Positions 43,757 through 54,036 of a stretch of 64,000 bases of DNA are shown here, piece after piece. Where the stretch lies: contig NZ_LR699166.1 of assembly GCF_902459525.1 (NCBI RefSeq), positions 1,810,501 to 1,874,500 on the forward strand, read 5' to 3'. The first letter of the stretch is position 1, and each line of letters begins with the position of its first letter. A program made the position numbers and the translations under genes. Origin of the DNA: Sideroxydans sp. CL21. GTDB lineage: Bacteria > Pseudomonadota > Gammaproteobacteria > Burkholderiales > Gallionellaceae. Under the pieces are notes generated by a model. That model saw only the letters and a program-made list of their open reading frames with translations. It had not been told where the DNA came from and ran no database searches.

Positions 43757-44527
43757 TTATTGCACTTGGTTCAGAAACAATCGTCTGAAATTGCGGCTGG
43801 TCGTTTCGCCAACTTCTTCAAGCGAGATACCGCGCAATAATGCTATTTCTTCCGCAACATGTTTCACAAAGGCCGGTTGGTTAGTTTTACCCCGGTGCGG
43901 AGTCGGCGCCAGATAAGGTGAATCAGTTTCGATCAGGATCTTTTCAAGCGGAATGCTCCGGGCGACCTCTTTGATGATTGCTGCATTCTTGAAAGTCACG
44001 ATTCCGGAAAAAGAAATATAGAATCCAAGATCGATTGCTGCCTGGGCGATTTGCAGATTCTCGGTGAAACAATGCATCACGCCGCCGACATTTCCGGCAT
44101 CTTCCTCGGTCATGATGCGCAAAGTATCTGCCGCCGCAGAACGGGTGTGCACGATCAAAGGCTTTCCGCTTTCCTTGGAAGCTCGAATATGGATGCGAAA
44201 TCTTTCACGCTGCCAGTCCAGATTGCCAGTCAAACGAAAATAATCCAGCCCGGTCTCGCCAATGGCAACAACCTTTGGATGTTGCGCCAGACGAACCAAC
44301 TCGGCTTGAGTCGGCTCAGTCTCAAGTTCGTAATCAGGATGTACACCGACCGATGCAAAGAGATTATCGTGCTGTTCCGCCAGTTCCAATACTTTGGGAA
44401 ATCCTTCCAGCCGGACGGAGACGCACAAGGCATGAGAGACCCGGTTGGCGCGCATATTGCCCAGGATTCCGTCAATATCTTTGATCAAATCCGGAAAATC
44501 AAGGTGGCAATGTGAGTCGATAAACAT
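43757..44527 (-). CDS. tatD: TatD-family metal-dependent DNase
   Basis: 256 residues, TIM-barrel amidohydrolase. Metal ligands are visible: MFIDSHCHLDFPD at the start (HxH), the conserved Glu in VAIGETGLDYF, His in LIVHTRSA and GVMHCFTE, and Asp in LIETDSPYLAPTPHRGK. It is the YcfH-type member that usually follows holB, as here. It acts as a 3'-5' exonuclease or on damaged DNA; the precise substrate of this subgroup is not settled. Confidence 0.92.
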   Translation of the reverse strand: MFIDSHCHLDFPDLIKDIDGILGNMRANRVSHALCVSVRLEGFPKVLELAEQHDNLFASVGVHPDYELETEPTQAELVRLAQHPKVVAIGETGLDYFRLTGNLDWQRERFRIHIRASKESGKPLIVHTRSAAADTLRIMTEEDAGNVGGVMHCFTENLQIAQAAIDLGFYISFSGIVTFKNAAIIKEVARSIPLEKILIETDSPYLAPTPHRGKTNQPAFVKHVAEEIALLRGISLEEVGETTSRNFRRLFLNQVQ

Positions 44528-44537
44528 GGGTTTGCGT

Positions 44538-45545
44538 TCAAACAGAGAATAGTTGACGGTATGACAATAACAGGGATTCCATGACTAATCTGGGATTGAG
44601 CGGATGGAATGCGGCACGCCTGGCTGCCAGCAATTCCTTCTGGAACCGCATCAACGCTGCTGACGGGACGTTGTCAGCCAGTTTGCCGATCTCAACAGCT
44701 TGCTCCGGGAAATATCTTACCGAGCCAGCCAATTTGGCACTGGTTAAATCGTGGCACCATTGCTGCAGGCAATGAATGACATGAACCGGGGCACTGCGTT
44801 GCAAGCTGTCTGCCAGTGCCAAGGCATCCAGTTTTGCCGGTTGGCAAATAGCGGCCAACAGCATACTGCGCTCTTCAGAGCCCTCTCCCGATTCCGCCCA
44901 ACCCAGCGCCTGCAAAGGCGCGAATCCAGTCTGAGCCAGCGCCTGTTCAGGGTTCGCCACGCCTTGTTGGGCAAGCCAGGCAGCTCCGACTTCTCGCGTC
45001 GGAGTATGTACGGCAAAACTAAGGCAGCGACTCAGTATGGTAGGCAGCAATTGTTGCGGCTTGTGCGTAACCAACAAAAACAGTAACTTATCGGTTGGTT
45101 CTTCCAGAGTTTTTAGCAAGGAATTGGCAGCATTGTTGTTCAATGCTTCAGCTGGATGAATGACAACTACGCGAAATCCGCCGCAATGGGCGGACAGATT
45201 GGCAAAGCTGGACAGGTCGCGTATTTGATCCACGGATATCTCACGCGACGGCTTTTTTGCGCCGGCCTTTTCTTCACCATCTTCGGCTGCAGACATCGCA
45301 TCGGGTTGAATCAGGCGAAAATCAGGGTGGCTGTCTTGTTCGAACCAGTGGCATGAGCTGCATTCCTGGCAAGCCATACCGTCGGCATTTGGCTTTTCAC
45401 ACAATAATGACTGGGCAAAATTCAGAGCCAGATCCAGCTTGCCTATCCCTTGCGCGCCCTTAAGCAGCAGCGCATGCGGCAGCCGGGCACGCAATCCTTG
45501 CAAGGCTTGCCATGATTCAGTTTGCCATGGATAGAGTGATTTCAT
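44538..45545 (-). CDS. holB: DNA polymerase III delta-prime subunit
   Basis: 335 residues, AAA+ clamp-loader fold. It has the P-loop-like KGAQGIGKLDLAL, a four-cysteine zinc module (CEKPNADGMACQECSSCHWF) and the SRC motif (TILSRCLSF) that supplies the arginine finger. With gamma/tau and delta it loads the beta clamp. The start at 45545 gives MKSLYPWQTESWQAL, as in relatives. It follows tmk after one base. Confidence 0.93.
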   Translation of the reverse strand: MKSLYPWQTESWQALQGLRARLPHALLLKGAQGIGKLDLALNFAQSLLCEKPNADGMACQECSSCHWFEQDSHPDFRLIQPDAMSAAEDGEEKAGAKKPSREISVDQIRDLSSFANLSAHCGGFRVVVIHPAEALNNNAANSLLKTLEEPTDKLLFLLVTHKPQQLLPTILSRCLSFAVHTPTREVGAAWLAQQGVANPEQALAQTGFAPLQALGWAESGEGSEERSMLLAAICQPAKLDALALADSLQRSAPVHVIHCLQQWCHDLTSAKLAGSVRYFPEQAVEIGKLADNVPSAALMRFQKELLAARRAAFHPLNPRLVMESLLLSYRQLFSV

Positions 45546-45546
45546 T

Positions 45547-46155
45547 TCAAAATGTTGCAACGATTTTCGCCAATTCCTGATGAACTTCAGGTATGGCATT
45601 TTCGGCACGAATAACGGCGAATCGTTGCGGTGTTTTGGCAGCTCTGACCAGATAAGCCTGGCGCACGCGCTCAAAGAATTCGCCGCGTTCCTGCTCGAAA
45701 CGGTCCAAACTCACATTATTGGACAATCGTTGGCGTGCAACTTCAATGGGAATATCGAACAACAAGGTCAGGTCTGGCTGAAGGTCGGCGTGTACCCATT
45801 GTTCCAGTTGTTCCAGTTTGGCCAGCGGTACGCCCCTGCCCCCGCCTTGATAAGCAAAGCTTGCGTCGCTGAATCGGTCGGAGATGACCCAGGTTCCGCT
45901 TTTTAGTGCAGGGCGAATGACTTGCTCAACATGCTCGCGGCGTGCAGCAAACATCAGCAGTGCCTCGGTTTCGGCGTGCATGGGCTGGTTCAGCAATATC
46001 TCGCGCAGACGTTCGCCCAGCGGCGTACCGCCCGGTTCACGCGTCACCAGCAGGTTGATGCCGCGCTGGCGCAGTGCATTGGCGAACCATTCCAGATGGG
46101 TGCTTTTCCCTGCCCCGTCCACGCCTTCAAAAGTGATGAATTTAGCTGAGCTCAT
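45547..46155 (-). CDS. tmk: Thymidylate kinase
   Basis: 202 residues. The P-loop [16 protein letters not shown], the DR-x motif ([16 protein letters not shown]) and the lid region ([17 protein letters not shown]) are intact. It phosphorylates dTMP to dTDP. Its ATG overlaps the mltG stop (ATGA). Confidence 0.95.
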   Translation of the reverse strand: MSSAKFITFEGVDGAGKSTHLEWFANALRQRGINLLVTREPGGTPLGERLREILLNQPMHAETEALLMFAARREHVEQVIRPALKSGTWVISDRFSDASFAYQGGGRGVPLAKLEQLEQWVHADLQPDLTLLFDIPIEVARQRLSNNVSLDRFEQERGEFFERVRQAYLVRAAKTPQRFAVIRAENAIPEVHQELAKIVATF

Positions 46156-47159
46156 TTTTTTTGCTTAAATGGTTTGATCTGGTACTGGTTGACAGCGTTA
46201 TTGTGCTCGATCAGCGTGCTGGAAAACTGCGAGCTGCCGTCGCCGCGTGCCACAAAATACAAGGCGGCACTCGGTGCCGGGTGCAGCGTTGCCTGCAGAG
46301 CTGCCAATCCTGGCAGGGCAATCGGTGTGGGAGTCAATCCGTTACGGGTATAGGTATTGAACGGAGTGTCCTGGGTCAGGTCGCGTTTGCGCAGATTGCC
46401 GTCGAACTTGTCACCCATGCCGTAAATCACCGTCGGATCGGTCTGCAAGCGCATATGTTTTTTCAAGCGGTTGATAAAGACCGAAGCGATCATGGGACGG
46501 TCGCCGGGTTGGCCCGTTTCCTTTTCCACGATGGATGCCAAAGTCAGCGCTTCATAAGGGGTGCTGAATGGCAGGTCGCTGTCGCGTTTCTTCCAATTAT
46601 CCTGCAGGTTGCGCTGCATCAGTTGATACGCGCGTTTCAACACGATCAGGTCGCTGCTGCCGGTGGAATAGTTATAGGTGTCGGGAAAAAACAGCCCTTC
46701 AGCAGCCGACTCCGTTGCGCCGATCCGCTTGAGTATTTCCGCTTCCGATAAGGTAGCGCTGTCGTGGCGCAGCGTCGACTCAGCGTTCAATGTTGTGCGC
46801 AACTCCTTGAACGTAGTGCCTTCTATGATGGTCAATGAGCTGTGTTCGAACTGACCTTTGCTGATCATGTTCAACAGTTGCAGCGGAGTGACTTCATGTT
46901 CCAGTTGGTAATTTCCCGGCTTGATCTGATTTGCCTTGCGCAGACTTCTCGCCAGCAAAACGAAAAGCAATTCGTTATTCAGTCCACCTGATTGTTGAAT
47001 CTGGTGTGCAGCACTTTTGAGGCTGCTTCCCTGTTTCAGGGAAAATTCAAAGGGGGTATGTTCCAGCGGAATCGGAGTACGCGCATAGTAGGTAAACAGA
47101 CCTCCCACGATGATCAGGATGAATAACAGCCACAACAGCAATTCTTTAATGACGCTCAT
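46152..47159 (-). CDS. mltG: Endolytic murein transglycosylase
   Basis: 335 residues: one N-terminal membrane helix (about residues 6-25), then a periplasmic YceG domain with the LysM-like part, and the catalytic glutamate in [26 protein letters not shown]. The [18 protein letters not shown]-type element is present as [18 protein letters not shown]. It cuts nascent glycan strands and so sets their length. It sits between pabC and tmk, as in many proteobacteria. Confidence 0.94.
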   Translation of the reverse strand: MSVIKELLLWLLFILIIVGGLFTYYARTPIPLEHTPFEFSLKQGSSLKSAAHQIQQSGGLNNELLFVLLARSLRKANQIKPGNYQLEHEVTPLQLLNMISKGQFEHSSLTIIEGTTFKELRTTLNAESTLRHDSATLSEAEILKRIGATESAAEGLFFPDTYNYSTGSSDLIVLKRAYQLMQRNLQDNWKKRDSDLPFSTPYEALTLASIVEKETGQPGDRPMIASVFINRLKKHMRLQTDPTVIYGMGDKFDGNLRKRDLTQDTPFNTYTRNGLTPTPIALPGLAALQATLHPAPSAALYFVARGDGSSQFSSTLIEHNNAVNQYQIKPFKQKK

Positions 47160-47955
47160 CGTTCAACCATTCCTGTATCTTCCAGGCACCGGGATGCAGT
47201 GTGCGCCGGTACGCGCCAAGATCGCACACTGGCCACAGGCCAAACACACTATTGACCAGAAATATCTCATCTGCAAGCATCAACTCTTCCATGCGGATAT
47301 CCGCCACGTTGCAGGTCACACCATGCTGCTTGGCCCAGTCCAGCACACGGGCTCGCTGTACACCTGCTACACCGCAACGCGACAGGTTCGGGGTATACAG
47401 AATATTGCCGCGCAACATGAACAAGTTGGATCGAGTTCCACCAATGACATTACCAGAGATGTCATTCAACAGGCCTTCCTGCACATCCTGTCCCTGCCAT
47501 TCACTTGAGGCAAGCACGTTTTCCAGGCGGTTAAGATGCTTGATCCCGGCCAGCAATGGCTGATGTCCCAAACGCAGCTTGCAGACATACAAGCGCACCC
47601 CCTGTTTGGCATAGTCCGTCGGATAAGGCGCTGCGGGCATGACACTGAGGACGCGGGTCGTTTCTGATTGAGCTGATGGGGCGTAGCCCCTGGTTGAAAC
47701 GCCGCGCGTGATGATGATTTTGGCAACGCCCTCGGCTTGGGTCTTGCCCAGATGCTGCAGCTCGCTGAACAGGACCAGCGCGGAAGGGCAGGAAATCTTC
47801 AGTGCGTTGCAGTCTTGCTGCAGTTTGGCGTACTGGCGTTCCCAGCAGACTGGGCGCCCTGCTTGCATACGCAGGGTGCGGAACACCCCGTCGCCGTATG
47901 ACAAACCACGATCTTCCGCGTTGATTGTGTTACCTGAGGCGCCGTTGATCAGCAT
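47146..47955 (-). CDS. pabC: Aminodeoxychorismate lyase
   Basis: About 269 residues, PLP-dependent fold type IV. The PLP lysine lies in LAGIKHLNRLENVLA and the cofactor-binding stretch EIFLVNSVFGLWPV is present. It splits aminodeoxychorismate into pyruvate and p-aminobenzoate for folate. ATG 47955 or the adjacent GTG 47958 could start it. It overlaps mltG by 14 bases. Confidence 0.9.
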   Translation of the reverse strand: MLINGASGNTINAEDRGLSYGDGVFRTLRMQAGRPVCWERQYAKLQQDCNALKISCPSALVLFSELQHLGKTQAEGVAKIIITRGVSTRGYAPSAQSETTRVLSVMPAAPYPTDYAKQGVRLYVCKLRLGHQPLLAGIKHLNRLENVLASSEWQGQDVQEGLLNDISGNVIGGTRSNLFMLRGNILYTPNLSRCGVAGVQRARVLDWAKQHGVTCNVADIRMEELMLADEIFLVNSVFGLWPVCDLGAYRRTLHPGAWKIQEWLNDERH

Positions 47956-47967
47956 CACGGCGCGAGA

Positions 47968-49200
47968 TCAGACCTTGCGGAATACCAAGGAGCCGTTGGT
48001 TCCGCCGAAGCCGAAATTGTTGTTCACTGCGACATCAATCTTCATCTGGCGTGCTGTATTGGCGCAAAAGTCAAGATCGCACTCCGGATCCTGCTCAAAG
48101 ATGTTGATCGTGGGCGGTGCAATTTGATGATGAATCGCCAGCACGCAAAACAGGGACTCGATACCCCCCGCGCCACCCAGCAGGTGACCAGTCATCGATT
48201 TTGTGGAGCTCACTACCAGTTTTTTGGCATGGTCGCCAAAAGCCAGCTTGATGGCTTCGGTCTCGTTCTTGTCGCCCAATGGGGTCGAAGTACCGTGCGC
48301 ATTGACGTATTGCACTTGATCCGGAGTGATACCTGCATTACGCAAGGCATTGACCATGCTGCGTTTTGGTCCGTCCGTACTAGGGGCCGTCATGTGGTAG
48401 GCATCGGCGCTCATGCCATAGCCAGATAGCTCGGCATAGATCTTTGCTCCGCGTGCTTTTGCGTGCTCATACTCTTCGAGCACCAGAACACCGGCACCTT
48501 CTCCCATCACAAAACCGTCCCTGTCCTTGTCCCAAGGACGACTAGAAGTTTCAGGATCGTCGTTGCGAGTGGACAGCGCCTTGGCGGAAGAAAAGCCACC
48601 AATCGCCAGGGGCGAGATGGTTGATTCAGAACCACCGGCGATCATGACATCGGCATCGCCGTATTCGATGATGCGCGCCGATTCGCCGATACTGTGCGTA
48701 CCGGTGGTACAGGCGGTCACAACGGAGAAATTCGGCCCCTTCAATCCATACATGATGGACAGGTTGCCGGAAATCATGTTGATGATGGTGCCGGGAATGA
48801 AGAATGGCGAAATCTTGCGCGGACCACCTGCCAGAAAATCGCTATGGGTATCTTCGATCATCGGCAGACCGCCGATGCCGGAACTGATGCAAACGCCGAT
48901 ACGTTCGGCGTTCTGTTCCGTTACCACAAGTCCCGAGTCCTTTAACGCTTCCATTCCGGCTACGAGGCCGAAATGGACAAATCGATCCATACGACGCGCA
49001 TCCTTGGCGGGGAGATATTCGGTTACTTCGAACCCTTTGACCTCACCCGCCACCTGGCAGGCGAAGGCACTGGGATCGAAGCGAGTGATACGCCCGATAC
49101 CGGATTTGCCTGCCACGATATTTTGCCATGTTTCGGCAACCCCGACACCGACGGGCGTAATTGCGCCCAATCCGGTCACTACCACTCTGCGCCTAGCCAA
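47968..49200 (-). CDS. fabF: 3-oxoacyl-ACP synthase II
   Basis: 410 residues, TTG start. The catalytic triad is complete: Cys in VVTACTTGTHSIGESARII, His in VNAHGTSTPLGD and His in KSMTGHLLGGAGG. It elongates acyl-ACP with malonyl-ACP, including the temperature-sensitive step to cis-vaccenate. It follows acpP in the fab cluster. Confidence 0.97.
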   Translation of the reverse strand: MARRRVVVTGLGAITPVGVGVAETWQNIVAGKSGIGRITRFDPSAFACQVAGEVKGFEVTEYLPAKDARRMDRFVHFGLVAGMEALKDSGLVVTEQNAERIGVCISSGIGGLPMIEDTHSDFLAGGPRKISPFFIPGTIINMISGNLSIMYGLKGPNFSVVTACTTGTHSIGESARIIEYGDADVMIAGGSESTISPLAIGGFSSAKALSTRNDDPETSSRPWDKDRDGFVMGEGAGVLVLEEYEHAKARGAKIYAELSGYGMSADAYHMTAPSTDGPKRSMVNALRNAGITPDQVQYVNAHGTSTPLGDKNETEAIKLAFGDHAKKLVVSSTKSMTGHLLGGAGGIESLFCVLAIHHQIAPPTINIFEQDPECDLDFCANTARQMKIDVAVNNNFGFGGTNGSLVFRKV

Positions 49201-49242
49201 ACTGGACTCCGCTACGGAAAGAAACGATTAGATTCAGACGTA

Positions 49243-49476
49243 TTACTTGGAATGCGTGTTGACGTAGTCAAGCGCTTGTTGAACGGTCGTGATCTTCTCT
49301 GCATCTTCGTCAGGAATCTCAACGCCGAATTCTTCTTCCAAGGCCATAACCAGTTCTACGGTATCCAGAGAGTCGGCACCCAAGTCGTTCACAAAAGAAG
49401 ACTCGTTCTTGACTTCGGACTCGTTCACACCCAGTTGCTCAGCTACGATTTTTTTTACGCGTTGTTCGTTAGACAT
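49243..49476 (-). CDS. acpP: Acyl carrier protein
   Basis: 77 residues, strongly acidic four-helix carrier. The phosphopantetheine site is the Ser in [31 protein letters not shown] precedes the ATG. It carries growing acyl chains for the surrounding fab enzymes. Confidence 0.98.
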   Translation of the reverse strand: MSNEQRVKKIVAEQLGVNESEVKNESSFVNDLGADSLDTVELVMALEEEFGVEIPDEDAEKITTVQQALDYVNTHSK

Positions 49477-49555
49477 CCCTGATTCTCCTACTCTGATTAA
49501 AGTTCAAAAAGCGCGTGTATTCTACCAAACAAGCGCCAAATTCCAAAACGCCACG

Positions 49556-50299
49556 TTACTCCATGTACATCCCGCCGTTCACATGCAAGGTCACGCCGGT
49601 GATGTAGGCCGCGCCCGGACTGGCGAGGAATGCGACGGCAGCAGCGATATCGGCAGGTTGACCGAGTCGTTTCAACGGCACATGTTCAACCAATTTTGCA
49701 CGTTGTTCCTCGCCAAGGGCGTGCGTCATGTCGGTATCAATGAATCCCGGAGCCACACAATTTACGGTGATGTTGCGGCTGCCTATCTCCTGTGCGAGAG
49801 ATTTTGTAAAGCCGACCATACCGGCCTTGGAAGCCGCGTAGTTGGCCTGGCCGGGGTTGCCCATGCTGCCGACCACCGAGGAAATACTGATGATGCGCCC
49901 GCCTCTGGCTTTCATCATGGCGCGCAATACGGCGCGACTCAGGCGGAACACGGATTTGAGGTTGGTTGCCAGAACGTCATCCCACTCTTCGTCGGTCATG
50001 CGTGCCAACAAGTTATCCTTGGTGATGCCGGCGTTGTTTACCAGAATGGATATTTCGCCAAATTGTTCGCGGATGACAGCCAACACCTGTTCTGTCTGGG
50101 CCACGTCATTGACGTTCAGCGCAAAGCCCTTGCCCTTGATACCCGCACCGTCCAGATAGGCACTGATGGCTTGCGCGCCACTTTCGCTGGTGGCGGTACC
50201 GATCACAGTCGCGCCCTGTTTTCCCAGTTCCAGGGCGATGGCTTGGCCGATCCCGCGTGAAGCGCCGGTAACCAGCGCGATTTGTCCTTGCAGCATCAT
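49556..50299 (-). CDS. fabG: 3-oxoacyl-ACP reductase
   Basis: 247 residues, classical SDR. TGASRGIG, NNAG, Ser in ISISSVVGSMGNPGQ and the YAASKAG catalytic pair are all present, with the FabG-type end ITGVTLHVNGGMYM. It reduces 3-oxoacyl-ACP with NADPH. Two tandem ATGs (50299, 50296) follow a GGA-rich ribosome site. Confidence 0.97.
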   Translation of the reverse strand: MMLQGQIALVTGASRGIGQAIALELGKQGATVIGTATSESGAQAISAYLDGAGIKGKGFALNVNDVAQTEQVLAVIREQFGEISILVNNAGITKDNLLARMTDEEWDDVLATNLKSVFRLSRAVLRAMMKARGGRIISISSVVGSMGNPGQANYAASKAGMVGFTKSLAQEIGSRNITVNCVAPGFIDTDMTHALGEEQRAKLVEHVPLKRLGQPADIAAAVAFLASPGAAYITGVTLHVNGGMYME

Positions 50300-50314
50300 A
50301 AATGTCCTTTCCTT

Positions 50315-51247
50315 TTATGCGAGCGCAGCCAAGGCTGCTTTCAATGCTTCGCCGTCATTGATGGTCATTGCCTGCTGGTTGGTATCAATGCGTTTGTTCA
50401 ATCCTGCCAGTACCTTGCCCGGTGCGCATTCTACGTTATGCGTGATGCCTTGCTTGCCGAATGCCTGTATGGTTTCCACCCAGCGAACCGGTAAATACAG
50501 CTGGCGTACCAGTGCATCCTTGATTCTGGCCGGATCGCTGTAAGCAGCGACATCGGCATTGTGCATCACAAGTATGTCCGGGGTTCTAACCGGGACATTA
50601 TTCAGGTATGCATGCAACTGCTCAGCCGCATCTTTCATCATGATGCAATGCGACGGCACACTCATCGGCAGCATGATGGCGCGTTTTGCGCCTTTGGCCT
50701 TGGCCAGCTCCATGCCCCGCTCGACCGCTGCACGATTCCCGGCAATGACCACTTGTCCGGGAGAATTGTAGTTTACCGCTTCCAAGACTTCGCCCTGCGC
50801 GCCTTCGGCACATACGGCTCGCACCAGATCATCGTCCAGGCCGAGGATCGCGGCGATCGCGCCGACTCCTTCCGGTACGGCTTGCTGCATGCATTGTGCG
50901 CGATAGCGCACTAGCGGCAACGCATCGGCGAAATTCAATGCGCCCGAGGCAACCACCGCAGTGTATTCACCCAGACTATGCCCGGCCATGATGGCTGGTT
51001 TCGCTCCACTTTGCGATTGCCAGGCGCGGTAGACCGCAATGCCCGCAGTCAGCATGATGGGCTGCGTGTTAACTGTGGCGTTCAGGTCGGCATCGCTGCC
51101 TTCGGCAACCAGTTGCCACAGGTCCTGTTTCAATACATCCGAAGCTTCAGTGAAGGTGTCGCGCACTGCAGGAAAATCGGCATAGCCGTTCATCATGCCG
51201 CGCGATTGAGAACCCTGGCCGGGAAATACGAATGCGAACTTTGTCAT
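50315..51247 (-). CDS. fabD: Malonyl-CoA:ACP transacylase
   Basis: 310 residues. The nucleophile motif GHSLGEYTA, the FPGQGSQ N-terminus and the catalytic His in SVPSHCIMM are present. It moves malonyl from CoA to AcpP. It lies seven bases after fabH and 15 before fabG. Confidence 0.97.
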   Translation of the reverse strand: MTKFAFVFPGQGSQSRGMMNGYADFPAVRDTFTEASDVLKQDLWQLVAEGSDADLNATVNTQPIMLTAGIAVYRAWQSQSGAKPAIMAGHSLGEYTAVVASGALNFADALPLVRYRAQCMQQAVPEGVGAIAAILGLDDDLVRAVCAEGAQGEVLEAVNYNSPGQVVIAGNRAAVERGMELAKAKGAKRAIMLPMSVPSHCIMMKDAAEQLHAYLNNVPVRTPDILVMHNADVAAYSDPARIKDALVRQLYLPVRWVETIQAFGKQGITHNVECAPGKVLAGLNKRIDTNQQAMTINDGEALKAALAALA

Positions 51248-51254
51248 ATTGAAC

Positions 51255-52184
51255 TTACCACTTGATTAGGATTGCGCCCCAGGTGAAGCCCCCGCCTACG
51301 GCTTCCAGCAGGATATTTTGCCCGGGCTTGATACGTCCATCGCGCACGGCCGTGTCCAATGCCAGCGGAATCGACGCGGCCGACGTGTTGCCGTGCTTGG
51401 CGACGGTCACCACGACGTTGTCCATTTCCAGCCCAAGTTTCTTGGCCGTAGCTTCGATGATCCGGATGTTCGCTTGGTGCGGCACGAGCCAATCGATGTC
51501 AGTGCCGACCATTTTTTGATCCTCCAGCACCTCTTCAACTACTTCGCTTAACACTTTGACTGCAAACTTGAATACGGCCTTGCCGTCCATCGAGACCAAT
51601 GGGTCGGACTTCAACATGTGGCGATGGACACCATCGGCATGCAGCTTGGCTGCAACGACGCCGGGTTCATCGGAAGCGCGCAGTACGACAGCGCCCGCAC
51701 CGTCGCCGAACAGCACGCAAGTGGTACGGTCGTTCCAGTCCAGCAAGCGGGAAAATATTTCCGCACCCACCACCAACGCCGTTTTGGCTTGTCCGCCGCG
51801 AATATAAAGGTCTGCCGTGTTCAGTGCATAGACGAAACCGCCACACACAGCCTGCATGTCAAAGGCCGCCCCGCCGTTCTTGATGCCAAGTTTGTCCTGC
51901 AAGATACAGGCAGTACTGGGGAACGGCATATCCGGAGTCGTAGTCGCCACGATGATCAGATCGATCTCGTCGACGCTGATACCTGCGGCTTCGATCGCGT
52001 TGCGGCTGGCTTTCAGGGCCAAGTCGCTGGTCATCTCGTCATCCGCGGCGAAACGCCGTTCGACGATACCGCTCCGGGTGAATATCCAGTCATGTGAGGT
52101 TTCGACCATCTTTTCAAGGTCGTAGTTGGTCAGTACCCTGGCTGGCAGATAACTGCCGGTGCCGATGATCCTGGAAAAAGTCAA
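51255..52184 (-). CDS. fabH: 3-oxoacyl-ACP synthase III
   Basis: 309 residues. The catalytic Cys ([10 protein letters not shown]), His (VPHQANIRI) and Asn ([14 protein letters not shown]) are present. It starts fatty-acid synthesis by condensing acetyl-CoA with malonyl-ACP. The TTG at 52184 has AGGAGAGG upstream and overlaps the plsX stop (TTGA), which supports it over longer readings inside plsX. Confidence 0.95.
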   Translation of the reverse strand: MTFSRIIGTGSYLPARVLTNYDLEKMVETSHDWIFTRSGIVERRFAADDEMTSDLALKASRNAIEAAGISVDEIDLIIVATTTPDMPFPSTACILQDKLGIKNGGAAFDMQAVCGGFVYALNTADLYIRGGQAKTALVVGAEIFSRLLDWNDRTTCVLFGDGAGAVVLRASDEPGVVAAKLHADGVHRHMLKSDPLVSMDGKAVFKFAVKVLSEVVEEVLEDQKMVGTDIDWLVPHQANIRIIEATAKKLGLEMDNVVVTVAKHGNTSAASIPLALDTAVRDGRIKPGQNILLEAVGGGFTWGAILIKW

Positions 52185-53218
52185 ATCGCCTCTCCTGCAG
52201 TTTGTTGGCGTGCGTGATGCCATTTTTCGACGTGTTCGCTGATGTGATTCAGCATCCCTCCGCGTGCTTCTTCGGCTGCGCGTTCGATGGCACACAGGAA
52301 GGCAAAGGAATCGGCGGAACCGTGGCTTTTCACCACAATACCTTTCAAGCCCAGAAAACTGGCGCCGTTATAGCGGCGGTGATCCAGTCTGTGCTTGAAG
52401 GCTTTGAGTACCGGCATGGAGACCAGCGCCCCCAGTTTGGTGAACCAGTTCTGGCTGAAACCCTCTTTCAGGAAACCGCCCATCATCTTGGCCACGCCTT
52501 CGGCCGTTTTCAGAGCGACGTTGCCCACGAATCCATCGCATACCACCACGTCGGTAACACCCTTGAAGATGTCGTCTCCTTCCACGTTGCCGTAGAAATT
52601 GAGGTCGCTGGCCTGCAACAATTCGCCAGCCTGTTTCACCACCTCATTGCCCTTGATGTCCTCGCTGCCGATATTCAGCAGACCAACCGTGGGCTGGTCC
52701 TTGTGTTCCAAGGCGGATACCAAAGTACTACCCATGAGAGCGAACTGCAACAGATGTTCGGCAGTGCAATCCACATTAGCGCCCAAGTCCAGCATACAGA
52801 CCTGGCCGTTGACGGTGGGCAAAAAGGAAGCAATAGCGGGACGGTCGATACCTGGCAAGGTTTTCAGCACATAACGCGCGGTCGCCATCAATGCACCGGT
52901 GTTGCCGGCGCTCACGCAAGCCGACGCCTCGCCATTCTTGACGAGATTGATGGAAACACGCATGGAAGAGTCTTTTTTGCCGCGCAAGGCAGACTGCGGC
53001 GATTCATCCATGCCTACAACTTCGGTCGTGGCATGAATACGCAGACGTGCACGATCAGCAAAGCCAAGTTTGCTCAACTCAGCTTCGATAGCTTCGGTCA
53101 GGCCGACCAGTACCACTGTATCGTCAAGATGTTTCTTCAGGTAAGCGACAGCCGCAGGAACGGTTACCCGTGTCCCGTGGTCGCCGCCCATGGCATCAAT
53201 AGCTATCGTGATATCCAC
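52181..53218 (-). CDS. plsX: Phosphate acyltransferase
   Basis: 345 residues. [11 protein letters not shown] opens the protein and [18 protein letters not shown] follows. It makes acyl-phosphate from acyl-ACP for phospholipid synthesis. The GTG at 53218 with AGAGGA upstream fits relatives better than the longer frame to 53263. Confidence 0.95.
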   Translation of the reverse strand: MDITIAIDAMGGDHGTRVTVPAAVAYLKKHLDDTVVLVGLTEAIEAELSKLGFADRARLRIHATTEVVGMDESPQSALRGKKDSSMRVSINLVKNGEASACVSAGNTGALMATARYVLKTLPGIDRPAIASFLPTVNGQVCMLDLGANVDCTAEHLLQFALMGSTLVSALEHKDQPTVGLLNIGSEDIKGNEVVKQAGELLQASDLNFYGNVEGDDIFKGVTDVVVCDGFVGNVALKTAEGVAKMMGGFLKEGFSQNWFTKLGALVSMPVLKAFKHRLDHRRYNGASFLGLKGIVVKSHGSADSFAFLCAIERAAEEARGGMLNHISEHVEKWHHARQQTAGEAI

Positions 53219-53293
53219 TGGGCGATCCTCTTGGGCGAGAAATGGAGAGTTCGGCTCCCGCAAGATGGAGAGCCTCGCAAAGTGCCGAAGGAC

Positions 53294-53473
53294 TTATTCG
53301 CCCTTGGTCTTGACGACTTTCTTGCCGCGGTAGTAGCCGCTGGGGCTGATGTGGTGACGCAGGTGCGGTTCGCCAGTGGCAGGCTCAATAGCCAGTGCCG
53401 GATTGGTCAAGAAATCATGCGCGCGGTGCATCCCACGTTTGGACGGGGACTTCTTATTCTGCTGAACAGCCAT
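53294..53473 (-). CDS. rpmF: Ribosomal protein L32
   Basis: 59 residues: [20 protein letters not shown], then [16 protein letters not shown]. Its length and both conserved blocks are diagnostic. The zinc cysteines present in some L32 proteins are absent, as is normal in this group. It lies between yceD and plsX, the standard order. Confidence 0.97.
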   Translation of the reverse strand: MAVQQNKKSPSKRGMHRAHDFLTNPALAIEPATGEPHLRHHISPSGYYRGKKVVKTKGE

Positions 53474-53495
53474 TATCTACTCCTCAAAAAACTGA

Positions 53496-53978
53496 TTATT
53501 TCTTTAATCCAGCCAGTACCGCGAACGGATTGACTTTCTGTTGTAAATTACTCGCTGCCGGAACACATTCTCCTTCAGGATGCCTGGGGGCGAATGGCAA
53601 ATCCAACAACAACTCTTCTTCGATCAATGCCAGCACATCCAGCCTGGGTTCGGCTTCAATGGCATCCATCTCATCATCATCTTCTTCAGCCTCATCCAGC
53701 TTGTCTGCCGGAAGCAACCAAAGCTTCGAGACCAAGCTAACCGGGTATTCCAGTTCACTCAGGCAACGCTGACATTTCAAGGTACACGTCCCTTGCAGGG
53801 CAACCTCAAGCATGTCTCGCCCCTCTTCTTGGTAGCCGCGTACTATATAAGTCAGCAACCCGTCCGAATTCGCCAGCCTATCGGCCAGCCTGGACAGCGC
53901 TGACACCGCTATCTCGCCGCGCATTTCCTTGCCGTTTCGGGCAAAGTCCACGCTGTCTATGAAAGGCCGTGCAAACAT
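53496..53978 (-). CDS. yceD: YceD/DUF177 protein, 23S rRNA-associated
   Basis: 160 residues. The paired cysteines in GTCTLKCQRCLSELEYPV and the acidic region DEAEEDDDEMDAIEAEPRLDVLALIEEELLLDLPFAP are typical of the family, whose members are linked to large-subunit rRNA accumulation. It is the first gene of the rpmF-plsX-fab transcript and is divergent from maf. Confidence 0.92.
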   Translation of the reverse strand: MFARPFIDSVDFARNGKEMRGEIAVSALSRLADRLANSDGLLTYIVRGYQEEGRDMLEVALQGTCTLKCQRCLSELEYPVSLVSKLWLLPADKLDEAEEDDDEMDAIEAEPRLDVLALIEEELLLDLPFAPRHPEGECVPAASNLQQKVNPFAVLAGLKK

Positions 53979-54036
53979 GAGGCGCGCATGATATATATTC
54001 CGACCTCCCCTGTCAAAGAAGCCGTAAAGGAACATC